In this document: positions 18,273-25,937 of the stretch, piece after piece | How the letters are laid out: every line of letters begins with the position of its first letter | How positions within the stretch are numbered: position 1 is the stretch's first letter | NCBI GenBank assembly: GCA_964651245.1 | Contig: CAZYVI010000002.1 | Coordinates: 124,001-188,000 of the forward strand | Length of the DNA: 64,000 nt | Origin: Avedoeria sp964651245 | GTDB lineage: Bacteria > Chloroflexota > Anaerolineae > Epilineales > Epilineaceae | Direction of reading: 5' to 3' | The notes under the pieces: model-generated | Databases searched by the model: none | Seen by the model: only the letters and a program-made list of their open reading frames with translations | Told to the model about the DNA's origin: nothing | Position numbers and translations under genes: made by a program

Positions 18273-18410
18273 ATGGACACCCTCACCTTCAGGAAGGCCG
18301 TCACGGTGGACGAGTCTGCGCTCCTGGAGCGTGTCCTGCGCCGCTTGGACGAGGCCGGCGTCCGGTTCTGCGTCATCGGCGGCCAGGCGGTCAACGCCTA
18401 TTCCGACGCG
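18273..18410 (+). pseudogene. Truncated nucleotidyltransferase (AbiEii/DUF6036-like) remnant
   Basis: The frame starts MDTLTFRKAVTVDES and reaches LDEAGVRFCVIGGQAVNAYSDA, the N-terminal signature of small nucleotidyltransferases, whose next element should be the catalytic DxD strand. Instead, from 18409 the sequence becomes a Pro/Arg-rich shadow with no family resemblance, and the frame runs out at 18635. The break coincides with a 34-bp repeat also found at 20319-20352, so the gene was probably cut by a rearrangement. Confidence 0.6.
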
Positions 18411-18442
18411 CCCTACCCCGCCACCCCCCGCCCGCCACGCCC
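18409..18442. repeat. 34-bp direct repeat, copy 1
   Basis: It begins CGCCCTACCCCGCCACC and matches 20319-20352 with a single A/G difference. It marks the point where the nucleotidyltransferase reading frame loses homology. Confidence 0.6.
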
Positions 18443-18690
18443 GGCCAAGGTCCCGACGCCCCACCACCACGGTCGCCAGCGCCGCTACCGCCTCGCCGCT
18501 GCCGGATATACTTGTTGGGCTGGGAACCTTCCCGCTGGACCTTCGCGCAGCACGAGAGGTGTTCGTGGCCGCGCGGGGGGAGCGATCCCACGGAGTTCGC
18601 AGGTCGCGGACCGGAACACCACCGCCCACCGGTAGGTTCGCCAGACTCGGTCTGGCGCCGCACATCCACAGGAAGGCCGATTCGATCGCC
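18443..18690. other. Leader region upstream of terC, no gene seen
   Basis: A TATACT hexamer at 18507-18512 could be a -10 box, which would give a leader of about 170 bases. TerC genes often carry a manganese (yybP-ykoY) riboswitch here, but the conserved GGGGAGUA and AAGACC strings were not found. AGGAAGG ends about 14 bases before the ATG. Confidence 0.3.
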
Positions 18691-19671
18691 ATGACCGCAC
18701 CAGACGTCACGCACGTTGGATCGCTGCCGCTGTACCTCGGGTTCAGCCTGCTTGTCGCCATCTTGCTGGCGGTCGACTTCTTGATGCTTCGCGTACAAGG
18801 CGCACACAAGGTCTCGATCAAAGAGGCGGCGTGGTGGTCGGTCGTGTGGGTCGCGGTCGCCGGCGTATTCGGCGGCTGGCTGTGGTGGCACTTGAGTGCA
18901 AGCTATGGTCCAGCGATTGCGAACCAGAAGACCCTTGAGTACGCCACGGGCTATCTCATCGAGAAGGGCCTGGCGATCGAGAACGTGTTCGTGTGGATCA
19001 CGATCTTCACGTACTTCTCAATCCCGGCCGAGCTGCAGAAGCGCGTGTTGCTGTGGGGTGTCGTCGGGGCGATTCTGATGCGCGCCGTGCTCATCTACCT
19101 GGGCGCGTTGCTCATTCAGCAGTTCGCGTGGATCTTCTACGTGTTCGGGCTCTTCCTGGTGGCCACCGGCGTGAAGATGTTCTTCTTCACCGGCAAGAAG
19201 AGCGACCTCAGCGAGAACGCACTGCTGCGCTGGCTGCGCAACCACATCCCGCTCACCGCGACGCTTCATGGCGAGCGGTTCGTGATCCGCGACGCGGGCC
19301 GACGGGTGTTCACCCCGATGTTCCTCGTGCTGGTACTGGTGGAGATCTCGGATCTCATCTTTGCCGTCGACAGCATCCCCGCGATCTTCGCGGTGACAGG
19401 CGATCCCTTCATCGTGTTCACGGCGAACACGTTCGCGATCCTGGGCCTCCGCGCGATGTACTTCCTGCTTGCGGACGTCGCGGAGCGCTTCCACCTCATC
19501 GGCTACGGCCTGGCGGTGATCGTGACGCTCGTCGGGGTCAAGATGCTGATCATGGACCTCTACAAGGTGCCGATCGTCTGGATGCTGGCCGCCGTGGCGA
19601 TCGTGCTCGTTGCGTCCATCGTCGCCAGCGTGCTGGTGCCGCGACCGAGCCACGCGGACGCTGCGTCCTGA
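18691..19671 (+). CDS. TerC/Alx-family integral membrane metal-ion exporter
   Basis: 326 residues with eight or nine hydrophobic segments. Family signatures: LEYATGYLIEKGLAIENVFVW, GLFLVATGVKMFF, VEISDLIFAVDSIPAIFAVTGDPFIVFTANTFAILGLRAMYF, where the acidic residues inside the membrane (Glu/Asp of EISDLIFAVDS) form the ion path. TerC/Alx proteins export Mn2+ and are linked to tellurite resistance and pH response. The start is the ATG just before the first helix; upstream codons do not look like TerC. The codons use visibly more A and T than neighbouring genes, suggesting a different origin. It lies directly after a rearranged region. Confidence 0.92.
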   Translation: MTAPDVTHVGSLPLYLGFSLLVAILLAVDFLMLRVQGAHKVSIKEAAWWSVVWVAVAGVFGGWLWWHLSASYGPAIANQKTLEYATGYLIEKGLAIENVFVWITIFTYFSIPAELQKRVLLWGVVGAILMRAVLIYLGALLIQQFAWIFYVFGLFLVATGVKMFFFTGKKSDLSENALLRWLRNHIPLTATLHGERFVIRDAGRRVFTPMFLVLVLVEISDLIFAVDSIPAIFAVTGDPFIVFTANTFAILGLRAMYFLLADVAERFHLIGYGLAVIVTLVGVKMLIMDLYKVPIVWMLAAVAIVLVASIVASVLVPRPSHADAAS

Positions 19672-19822
19672 CGGTGCCCTGCGGGCCGTTCATCGGCGCG
19701 GCGGCGCACGGCGTGACCTGTTTCGACGAGATGCGGCGCAGGTGTGCCGGGACGGCAGGTCGCCGCCCAGCTCACCTGCAGGTCGTGGCCGCCGCGTCAC
19801 ACACGAGAGGACATCACCCACC

Positions 19823-20191
19823 ATGGCCGAAACGAGCGCGATCCTCGCCTGGACCCTCATCGCCGAGTGCCCGATCCCCGGCGACGTCGACGGCATCCTC
19901 GTCCCCGGCGAGACGGCCGTGGCGGCGTACAAGACGCTGCGCGACACGGCGATCTTCACCAACAAGCGCTTGATCGTGCGCGACGCGCAGGGCCTGACGG
20001 GCAAGAAGGTCGAGATCTACTCGCTGCCGTACGCCTCGATCCTGATGTGGTCCTCGGAGAACAGCCACGGCCTGCTCGACTTCAACTCCGAGATCGAGCT
20101 CTGGACCAAGGCGGGCCACATCAAGGTCAACCTGCGCAAGGGCATCGACGTGCGCCGGCTCGACAAGCTGATCGCCGAGGCATTGTTGTAG
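19823..20191 (+). CDS. Bacterial PH-domain protein (bPH_1 type)
   Basis: 122 residues forming one domain: VDGILVPGETAVAAYKTLRDTAIFTNKRLIVRDAQG, then KKVEIYSLPYASILMWSSEN and a final helix DVRRLDKLIAEALL. This is the pattern of bacterial pleckstrin-homology-like proteins. They are small cytosolic oligomerising proteins of unclear function. GAGAGG about 12 bases upstream may serve as ribosome binding site. Confidence 0.85.
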   Translation: MAETSAILAWTLIAECPIPGDVDGILVPGETAVAAYKTLRDTAIFTNKRLIVRDAQGLTGKKVEIYSLPYASILMWSSENSHGLLDFNSEIELWTKAGHIKVNLRKGIDVRRLDKLIAEALL

Positions 20192-20318
20192 CGGGCGTCG
20201 CGCGACTCCGAGGCGCGGGTGGCATCGGCTCCCCGGATGGACGGGGGCGAGATTCCATGTTGGCCGCCCGACCACTCCCGCTTGGCCGACGGTGGGCCGC
20301 GTTGACGCCGCACCCGTC

Positions 20319-20352
20319 CGCCCTACCCCGCCACCCCCCGCCCGCCGCGCCC
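20319..20352. repeat. 34-bp direct repeat, copy 2
   Basis: One mismatch to 18409-18442. It covers the 3' end of the TIMP-like gene, encoding its last Arg/Gly-rich residues and its TAG stop on the minus strand. Confidence 0.6.
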
Positions 20353-21075
20353 ACGCCACGCCACCGCCGCCAGCGCCGCCACCACCGCGACGCCCAGCGC
20401 CAGCGCCCCGATCGGTCGCCCCGCGCCGCCGTCCCGCGCCGGCTCGCCCGCGCCGCCCGCCGCCTGCGTCGTCGTAAGCTCGGGCGCCGACGCCGGCTCC
20501 GGCTTCGCCGTGGCGCGGCGTTTCGCCACCGGCTCGGGCGGCCGCGGCGTGATCCCGTCGACGGCGAGCGGGCCGTCGACGACCGAGCGCGTACCGCCGC
20601 ACAGTGAGGCGATCAGGCGGTTCGGGTCGTGGGGCAGCGAGCTTAAGAAGTCCCCTCCGTCGCGGTCGCCGACCCGATTGGCGAACACGAAGAACTCGCC
20701 CTCGTGCGGTATCTCCAAGCCGCAGCTCGCGCCCAACACCGGCGAGACGACGTCCTGCTCGGCGGTCGCCGTGCCCTTGTAGACTTCGCGTACGGTGAAC
20801 GTCCAGGTCGCGGGGTCCATCGACGACATGACCTCGGCCGTCGGCGGCGGCTCGTAGCCATGCCACACGCCACGGAACACGACATCCGCCAGGTGGAAGC
20901 TGTCCGCATCGCCCATATAGCTGCAGGAGCAGGCCACTGCCGGCTCCGCCCGGCCGGCGAGGACGGTGCCGGTGGCGATCGCCACCGCCGCGCCGGTCTG
21001 CGCCGCGGCGCGGGTCCAGCGCGTCCTCGCCGCTGTGCGCAGCGGCACGGCCGACGTCGGTGCATGGCAGGGCAT
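20323..21075 (-). CDS. TIMP/NTR-like surface protein with C-terminal membrane anchor
   Basis: 250 residues. A signal sequence (GAAVAIATGTVLAG) precedes ACSCSYMG with Cys49 and Cys51, then FHLADVVFRGVWHG and FTVREVYKGTA, the layout of tissue-inhibitor-of-metalloproteinase/netrin (NTR) OB-fold proteins in which the N-terminal Cys-x-Cys is exposed after cleavage. GASCGLEIPHEGEFFVFA carries a further Cys. After a Pro/Ala linker a hydrophobic helix (GALALGVAVVAALAAVAW) and an Arg-rich tail would anchor it. Protease inhibition is a possibility from fold alone; bacterial members are uncharacterised. Confidence 0.7.
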   Translation of the reverse strand: MPCHAPTSAVPLRTAARTRWTRAAAQTGAAVAIATGTVLAGRAEPAVACSCSYMGDADSFHLADVVFRGVWHGYEPPPTAEVMSSMDPATWTFTVREVYKGTATAEQDVVSPVLGASCGLEIPHEGEFFVFANRVGDRDGGDFLSSLPHDPNRLIASLCGGTRSVVDGPLAVDGITPRPPEPVAKRRATAKPEPASAPELTTTQAAGGAGEPARDGGAGRPIGALALGVAVVAALAAVAWRGRGGRGVAG

Positions 21076-21084
21076 GGCCGAAGG

Positions 21085-21612
21085 CTAGGCGCCGTCGTCC
21101 GCCCCGTCAACCAGTCCGTCCACCGGCTCGGACCCACGACCTTTGGATGCCGCCCCCCGCCGCCCCGCCCGCCCATACGCCTCCGCCAGCAGAGGTCGCA
21201 CCCGCTCGAACGTCGCCGCGCTCGGGCGCAGGACGCAGACCCACGACTGCGGTGCGTAGTGGGGGTGCGGCAGCAGCGTGTCGAGGGCGGTGAAGTCGTG
21301 GTCCGTCGCGACGACGCCGTCGGGGCCGAGGCCTTTGGGCGGCGGGCCGAAGAGCGCCGTGTAGCCGGCGCGGGTCAGGCCGATGTTGAGCCGGTAGACC
21401 GACGGGCGGTCGAGGCGCGACACCTGCTCGTAGGCGTTGCCGTGGCTGGCGATCGTGGCGAACGGCATCAGGCGGTCGTCGCCGCGGAAGAAGAACAGGT
21501 AGCCCAGGTTCGACTGGACGTGGACGTCGTCGAACGCCGAGGTGATGTAGTCGGCGATGGCGGCTTCGCTCATCGCGGCCGCGTCGATCGGAGCCTCGTC
21601 CTTCGTGTCCAT
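21085..21612 (-). CDS. DUF6194-family protein
   Basis: 175 residues from an ATG at 21612 (MDTKDEAPIDAAAMSEAAIADYI). Conserved blocks: YLFFFRGDDRLMPFATIAS, RLDRPSVYRLNIGLTRAGY, DFTALDTLLPHPHYAPQSWVCVL and FERVRPLLAEAYGRA. This matches the DUF6194 pattern of small cytosolic proteins in Actinobacteria and Chloroflexota, related in shape to the YjbR-like MmcQ fold. The function is unknown. Upstream in-frame Met codons belong to a region without homology and overlap the DUF1905 gene. Confidence 0.8.
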   Translation of the reverse strand: MDTKDEAPIDAAAMSEAAIADYITSAFDDVHVQSNLGYLFFFRGDDRLMPFATIASHGNAYEQVSRLDRPSVYRLNIGLTRAGYTALFGPPPKGLGPDGVVATDHDFTALDTLLPHPHYAPQSWVCVLRPSAATFERVRPLLAEAYGRAGRRGAASKGRGSEPVDGLVDGADDGA

Positions 21613-21698
21613 CGCCCGCTCCCTGGGGGCCGTCGATGCCGGCGCCTGTCGTTCGGCGGCACGGCGGACCTTGCTCGGCCCAGCCGACCGCTCCCGGC

Positions 21699-21989
21699 TC
21701 AGCCGACCTCGACCGTCAACTCCACCGTCACGACGTCGCCGGCGTCCAGCGACTCGGCCGTGCGCACCTTGTCCTTGAGCGGCACCACGTAGCCGCTGTC
21801 CTTCGGGAAGAGCGACGTCGTCCACGTCGTCTGTCCGATGCGCACCGTCACCGGGATCATCCCCCAGCCGTAGGTCACCAGCGCCGCAAGGGCCTGGATC
21901 TCGCGGGCCTGGTCGTCCGGAACGGCCACGAAGTAGAACGGCGACGGGCCGCGCCAGATGAAGATCTCGCCGGCGAACGAGCAACGCAC
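21699..21989 (-). CDS. DUF1905 domain protein
   Basis: 96 residues, full domain length. The signature is FAGEIFIWRGPSPFYFVAVP, then YGWGMIPVTVRIGQTTWTTS and a final GDVVTVELTVE strand, a small beta-barrel also found fused to YdeI-type proteins (compare the gene at 47003). A possible -10 (TATGAT on the minus strand at 22039-22034) lies about 45 bases upstream. Confidence 0.88.
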   Translation of the reverse strand: MRCSFAGEIFIWRGPSPFYFVAVPDDQAREIQALAALVTYGWGMIPVTVRIGQTTWTTSLFPKDSGYVVPLKDKVRTAESLDAGDVVTVELTVEVG

Positions 21990-22158
21990 ACGGGACTCCC
22001 ATGGGCGGGCGGCGCGATGGCCGCGGCGAGGCGATCATAGAGCCGGACGCGGGCGCGTCCAACCTGCGGCCGCCGACGTCGCCGCACTTCTATCGCCCCT
22101 CTATCACCCGCCGCCGGCCCCACCGCACCCCGTCCCGCCGGCCCCCCGCGCCCCGCGC

Positions 22159-22216
22159 TATACTCCCCCGAACCGTCCCCTACCCACCTTCATGGCGCGC
22201 CCGCCGTCGGGCGCGC
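22159..22216 (+). promoter_or_regulatory. Possible -10 (TATACT) and 9-bp hairpin in the dnaJ leader
   Basis: TATACT at 22159-22164 is followed by an inverted repeat GCGCGCCCG (22195-22203) / CGGGCGCGC (22208-22216) with loop CCGT. No -35 and no CIRCE is visible. Confidence 0.35.
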
Positions 22217-22267
22217 GAGCCGCACCCGCCGGCGGCCCGCGGGGCGGCGCCTGGAGCGCGAGGACCG

Positions 22268-23389
22268 ATGGCTACCGACTTCTATGCCACCCTCGAGGTC
22301 GACCGCGGCGCGTCCGAGGACGACATCAAGCGCGCCTACCGCCGCCTGGCGCGGCAGTTCCACCCCGACGTCAACCCCGACCCCGTGGCCGCCGACCGGT
22401 TCAAGGCCGTCAGCGAGGCGTACGAGGTCCTCAAGGACCCCCGCAAGCGCGCTGCCTACGACCGCTACGGTCACGCCGGCGTGCGGGGCGGTGGTCCGGC
22501 GGGCGTCGACATCGGCGACATCTCGGACCTCTTCGAGCAGTTCTTCGGCGGCTTCGGCGGCCGCCAGCGGGCGCGGCCCACCGGGCCGCAGCCCGAGCGC
22601 GGCGCCGACATGCGCCTCAAGCTCAAGCTGGCGTTCCGCGAGGCCGTGTTCGGCGTCCGGCGCAGCGTCGAGGTCGTGCGGCGCGAGACGTGCGAGGGCT
22701 GCAGCGGTTCGGGCGCCGCGCCGGGCACGGCGCCGACCACCTGCCCGCAGTGCAGCGGCACCGGCCAGGTTCGCCACGTCCAGCAGAGCGTGCTGGGCCA
22801 GTTCGTCAACGTCCGCACCTGCGCCGAGTGCGAGGGCACCGGCCTCCACGTCGCCACGCCGTGCCCCGACTGCCGCGGCCGCGGCCGCTCGCAGCGCACC
22901 CGCGCCCTCGACATCGACGTGCCTGCCGGCGTCGACAAGGGCACCCAGGTCCGCCTCACCGGCGAGGGCGAGCACGGCCGCCACGGCGGCGGGCCGGGCG
23001 ACCTGTTCATCGTCCTCGACGTCGAGCCCGACCCGACCTTCCAGCGCGATGGCGACGACGTCCTGCTCGACCTGCGCATCAACCCCGCCGACGCCGCCCT
23101 CGGCGCCGAGATCGAGGTCCCGACGCTCGAGGGCGTCACCACCGTCCAGCTGCCCGCCGGCACCCAGACCGGCGACAGCCTGCGCATCCCCGGCCAGGGT
23201 GTCCCGCACCTGCGGCGCAGCGGCCGCGGCGACCAGGTCGTCACCGTCTTCGTCAAGACCCCCGACAAGCTGACGCGCGAGCAGCGCGACCTCCTCGAGC
23301 AGCTGCGCAGCACGCTGCCGCGGGCCGAGGTCGTCGAGCGCTCCGGCCGGGGGCGCTTCTGGGATCGCGTCAAAGAGCGCTTCTCGTGA
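22268..23389 (+). CDS. dnaJ: Molecular chaperone DnaJ (Hsp40)
   Basis: 373 residues. The J-domain carries HPD at 32-34 (RQFHPDVNPD), followed by a Gly/Phe region (FEQFFGGFGG). The four zinc-finger CxxCxGxG repeats are CEGCSGSG, CPQCSGTG, CAECEGTG and CPDCRGRG, followed by the C-terminal substrate-binding domain (VPAGVDKGTQVRLTGEGEHG). DnaJ stimulates DnaK ATPase activity. The start is chosen at MATDFYATLEV, as in other DnaJ proteins; upstream codons are Pro/Arg-rich non-coding. dnaK and grpE are not adjacent. The TGA stop overlaps the GTG of prmA, implying translational coupling. Confidence 0.97.
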   Translation: MATDFYATLEVDRGASEDDIKRAYRRLARQFHPDVNPDPVAADRFKAVSEAYEVLKDPRKRAAYDRYGHAGVRGGGPAGVDIGDISDLFEQFFGGFGGRQRARPTGPQPERGADMRLKLKLAFREAVFGVRRSVEVVRRETCEGCSGSGAAPGTAPTTCPQCSGTGQVRHVQQSVLGQFVNVRTCAECEGTGLHVATPCPDCRGRGRSQRTRALDIDVPAGVDKGTQVRLTGEGEHGRHGGGPGDLFIVLDVEPDPTFQRDGDDVLLDLRINPADAALGAEIEVPTLEGVTTVQLPAGTQTGDSLRIPGQGVPHLRRSGRGDQVVTVFVKTPDKLTREQRDLLEQLRSTLPRAEVVERSGRGRFWDRVKERFS

Positions 23390-24318
23390 CCGCCGCGGAC
23401 GCCGCGGCGCCCGGGGCGCTCATCGAGATCGCCGTGCCGGTCGAGGGCGAGCTCGTCGAGCCGGTCTTCGAGCTGTTCGAGCGCCACGGCGGCGGCGCCG
23501 TCCTCGAGACGCGCGTCCGCGGGCCGGAGTCGGGCTACGACCACCCCCGCCCCGAGACCTGGGTCCGAACCTACCTCCCGGCCCACGACGCCGAGGCGCG
23601 CCTGCGCGTCGAGATCGGGCTGTGGCACCTCGGGCAGATCCACCCGCTGCCGGCCGCCATCGTCCGCGAGCTGGCCGAGGCGAACTGGGCCGAGGCTTGG
23701 AAGGCCCACTACACCCCGCAGCGCGTCGGCCCGTTCCTGGTGATCCCGAGTTGGCTCGAGGACGACGGGCTCGCCGCCGACGCTGCCGCCCGCGTCATCC
23801 GCCTCGACCCCGGCATGGCCTTCGGCACCGGACAGCACCCCACGACGCGCCTCTGCCTCGAGGCGCTGGCCGAGCGCGTCCGGCCGGGCGACCGCGTCCT
23901 CGACGTCGGCATCGGCAGCGGCATCCTGGCGATCGGCGCCGGGCTGCTCGGCGCCGGCGCCGTCGTCGGCGTCGACATCGACCCCCAGGCCGCGGCCACG
24001 GCGCGGGCCAACGCCGCCGCCAACGGCGTCGACGTCGACGCCCGCGCCGGCTCGCTGGACGCCCTGGCCGAAGCGCCGACGGCGGCGCCGTTCGACGTCG
24101 TGGTGGCCAACCTGCTGGCGCCCACCGTCATCGAGTTGGCCGGCGGCCTGGCGGCCGCGACGCGGCCGGGCGGCGTGCTGATCGCCAGCGGCATCCTCGC
24201 CGAGCAGGCCGATGATGTCGCCGCCGCGCTGACCGCCGCCGGCTTTGCCGCGCCCGAGGTCCGCGCCGACGGCGACTGGGTGGCGCTCGTCATGTCCCGC
24301 GGCGCCCACGGTGGCTGA
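23386..24318 (+). CDS. prmA: Ribosomal protein L11 methyltransferase PrmA
   Basis: 310 residues from a GTG that overlaps the dnaJ stop (GTGA). Conserved elements: NWAEAWKAHYTP, IRLDPGMAFGTGQHPTTRLCLEAL, the SAM motif VLDVGIGSGILAIGAGLLGA (around 172-185), GVDIDP and VVANLLAPTVIELA, all diagnostic of PrmA. It trimethylates ribosomal protein L11 with SAM. The dnaJ-prmA-rsmE order is common in bacteria and supports the assignment of the next gene. Confidence 0.95.
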   Translation: MTAADAAAPGALIEIAVPVEGELVEPVFELFERHGGGAVLETRVRGPESGYDHPRPETWVRTYLPAHDAEARLRVEIGLWHLGQIHPLPAAIVRELAEANWAEAWKAHYTPQRVGPFLVIPSWLEDDGLAADAAARVIRLDPGMAFGTGQHPTTRLCLEALAERVRPGDRVLDVGIGSGILAIGAGLLGAGAVVGVDIDPQAAATARANAAANGVDVDARAGSLDALAEAPTAAPFDVVVANLLAPTVIELAGGLAAATRPGGVLIASGILAEQADDVAAALTAAGFAAPEVRADGDWVALVMSRGAHGG

Positions 24319-25045
24319 CGCCGCCGACCCCGCCCCCGGCGCCCCGCGCTGCTTCGTCCCGCGCGGCGCCGTCGCCGGCGGTCGCCTGGCGGTGGACGGC
24401 GCCGATGCCGCCGCCTTGCTCGGGCGCGGCCTCGCCGTGGGCCGACGGGTCGTCGCCCTCGACGGCTCGGGCTGGGCGTACGACGTCGCCCTCGACGCCG
24501 CGACGCCGGAGCGCGTCGCCGGGGCGGTCGTGGGCCGCTGGCTGGCGCCAGCCCGGCGGACCCGCGTCAGCCTGTACTACAGCCCGCTCGACGACGCGGC
24601 CAACCACGCGCTGGCCGTCCGGGCCGCCACCGCCGGCGTCGTAGCGCTGACGCCCGTGTTCAGCGCCGCCAGCCGGGTCGACGTGCCGCCGCCGTCGCCC
24701 GCGGCCCTGGCGCTGCCGGTCCGCGCCGCGGCCGAGGCGGCCGGCTGGGGCCGCGCGCCGGTGCTGGGCGAGGTCGCCTTCCTCGACGCCGCGATCGACC
24801 AGGCCGCCCGCGCCGGCGCGGCGGTGCTCGTCGCCATGGCCGGTGGCCCGCCGGCGAGCGCCGCCCTCGGCGACCGCCCCTTCACGGTGGCCCTCTTCTG
24901 CCCGACCGCCGGCGCCTTCACCCCCGACGAGCTCGCCCGCGCCGCCGCCCGCGGCGGCCAGGCGATCGGCTGGGACCCCGCTGCCGCACCCGTTGCCGCC
25001 GTCGGCGGCGCGCTGGAGAGCGTCTACGCCGCGCTGGATCCGTAG
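24311..25045 (+). CDS. RsmE-like 16S rRNA (U1498-N3) methyltransferase, divergent
   Basis: 244 residues from a GTG at 24311 that overlaps prmA by 8 bases. The N-terminal PUA-like start CFVPRGAVAGGRLAV and the position after dnaJ-prmA match RsmE, a SPOUT methyltransferase. The RNA- and SAM-binding landmarks are eroded: the usual EQSxR segment reads AGWGRAPVL, and the GPEGG loop is replaced by FCPTAGAFTPDEL. It may be a fast-evolving RsmE or have lost activity. No other RsmE candidate is visible here. Confidence 0.7.
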   Translation: MADAADPAPGAPRCFVPRGAVAGGRLAVDGADAAALLGRGLAVGRRVVALDGSGWAYDVALDAATPERVAGAVVGRWLAPARRTRVSLYYSPLDDAANHALAVRAATAGVVALTPVFSAASRVDVPPPSPAALALPVRAAAEAAGWGRAPVLGEVAFLDAAIDQAARAGAAVLVAMAGGPPASAALGDRPFTVALFCPTAGAFTPDELARAAARGGQAIGWDPAAAPVAAVGGALESVYAALDP

Positions 25046-25092
25046 CCGTGGCCGGCGGGCGGGGCAGCCGTGCGCGGCGACGCGGGCCGTCC

Positions 25093-25121
25093 TTGACGTC
25101 CCGGCGCCGAGACACTATCAT
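25093..25121 (+). promoter_or_regulatory. Sigma-A-like promoter (TTGACG, 17 bp, TATCAT)
   Basis: -35 at 25093-25098 and -10 at 25116-25121, giving a leader of about 50 bases before the ATG at 25178. It has the same -35 and spacing as the hrcA promoter. Confidence 0.75.
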
Positions 25122-25177
25122 CGAAAGGTTGAATTGCCCGGCCTCATCTACGGCGACAGACCGGACAGCCGCCCGAC

Positions 25178-25933
25178 ATGCCCAACCGCATCGATAGCGC
25201 AGAGTATTGGATCGAGGACTTCGAGCCCTCGGGCGAAGACCTCGAAGCGTTGTACGCCCACATGCTCGATGTCCTGCAGCCGGCGTCGATCGAGACGCTG
25301 GCGGCGGTCGTCGTGCGGCGGCGGGTGGCCGCCGCGCTGGCGATGCGCACCAGCGCCAGCAAGGGCGACGGCGCCGTCTACGTGCCGGTCCACCGCTATG
25401 AGGTGGGTCAGAAGCTCGTCTTCCCGGCCCTCGGCGGCGCCAGCGGCAAGGTCGAGGCCATCCGCGCCGGCAACAACGCCGCCCAGTACGGCCCGTACGA
25501 CGTGATCACGGTCACGCTCGACGGTCGACAGCGCGAGTTCGCCACCGGGATCGGCTTCGCGCACGAGCTGGCGCAGGCCGTCGGGGACCTCGACGCCGAC
25601 GCCCTGGCCGATCGCTACGCCCTCGTCATCGCCCCGCGGCTGCGCGAGCGCCTCGGCGCCGACGCCGAGTGGGTGCACCTGGGCGACCGCTGGATGCTCC
25701 GGTCGCTACTGGCCGACGTCAACGCCGGGCATCGCAACCTGGCCGAGGCGATCCTGATGCTGGCCGGCGAGCCGCTGCCGGCCGAGCGCGTCCTCAAGGA
25801 CCTCGACGTCGACGCGTCGGCGCCGGCCGCGGCGCGCGTCTTCGCCGTCGACCTCGCCCTGTCGGGCGACAAGCGCTTCCGCAATGTCGGCGCCGTCGAG
25901 TCGCCGCTGTGGACGCTGGCCACGCTGGGTTGA
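25178..25933 (+). CDS. Uncharacterised protein with SH3-like barrel segment, first gene of a two-gene cassette
   Basis: 251 residues, not assigned to a named family. The N-terminus is helical (FEPSGEDLEALYAHMLDVLQ, ETLAAVVVRRRVAAAL). A central strand-rich part (YEVGQKLVFPALGGASGKV, IRAGNNAAQYGPYDVITVTL, REFATGI) resembles KOW/SH3-like barrels. The C-terminus has a helix-rich segment (EWVHLGDRWMLRSLLADVNAGHRNLAEAI) that could be a winged-helix region. No signal or membrane helix. It is separated by 4 bases from the next gene and has a strong upstream promoter, so the two are surely co-expressed. A nucleic-acid-related role is a guess. Confidence 0.7.
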   Translation: MPNRIDSAEYWIEDFEPSGEDLEALYAHMLDVLQPASIETLAAVVVRRRVAAALAMRTSASKGDGAVYVPVHRYEVGQKLVFPALGGASGKVEAIRAGNNAAQYGPYDVITVTLDGRQREFATGIGFAHELAQAVGDLDADALADRYALVIAPRLRERLGADAEWVHLGDRWMLRSLLADVNAGHRNLAEAILMLAGEPLPAERVLKDLDVDASAPAAARVFAVDLALSGDKRFRNVGAVESPLWTLATLG

Positions 25934-25937
25934 TGCC

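Noticed and set aside
18411..18635. The C-terminal part of the frame starting at 18273 as a real protein
   Set aside because: After the repeat junction it is Pro/Arg/His-rich with no homology to nucleotidyltransferases.
18500..18690. A manganese (yybP-ykoY) riboswitch upstream of terC
   Set aside because: The conserved GGGGAGUA and AAGACC segments and the pairing around them were not found by eye; a covariance search would be decisive.
21990..22267. A CIRCE element for HrcA upstream of dnaJ
   Set aside because: Neither TTAGCACTC nor GAGTGCTAA or close variants are present.
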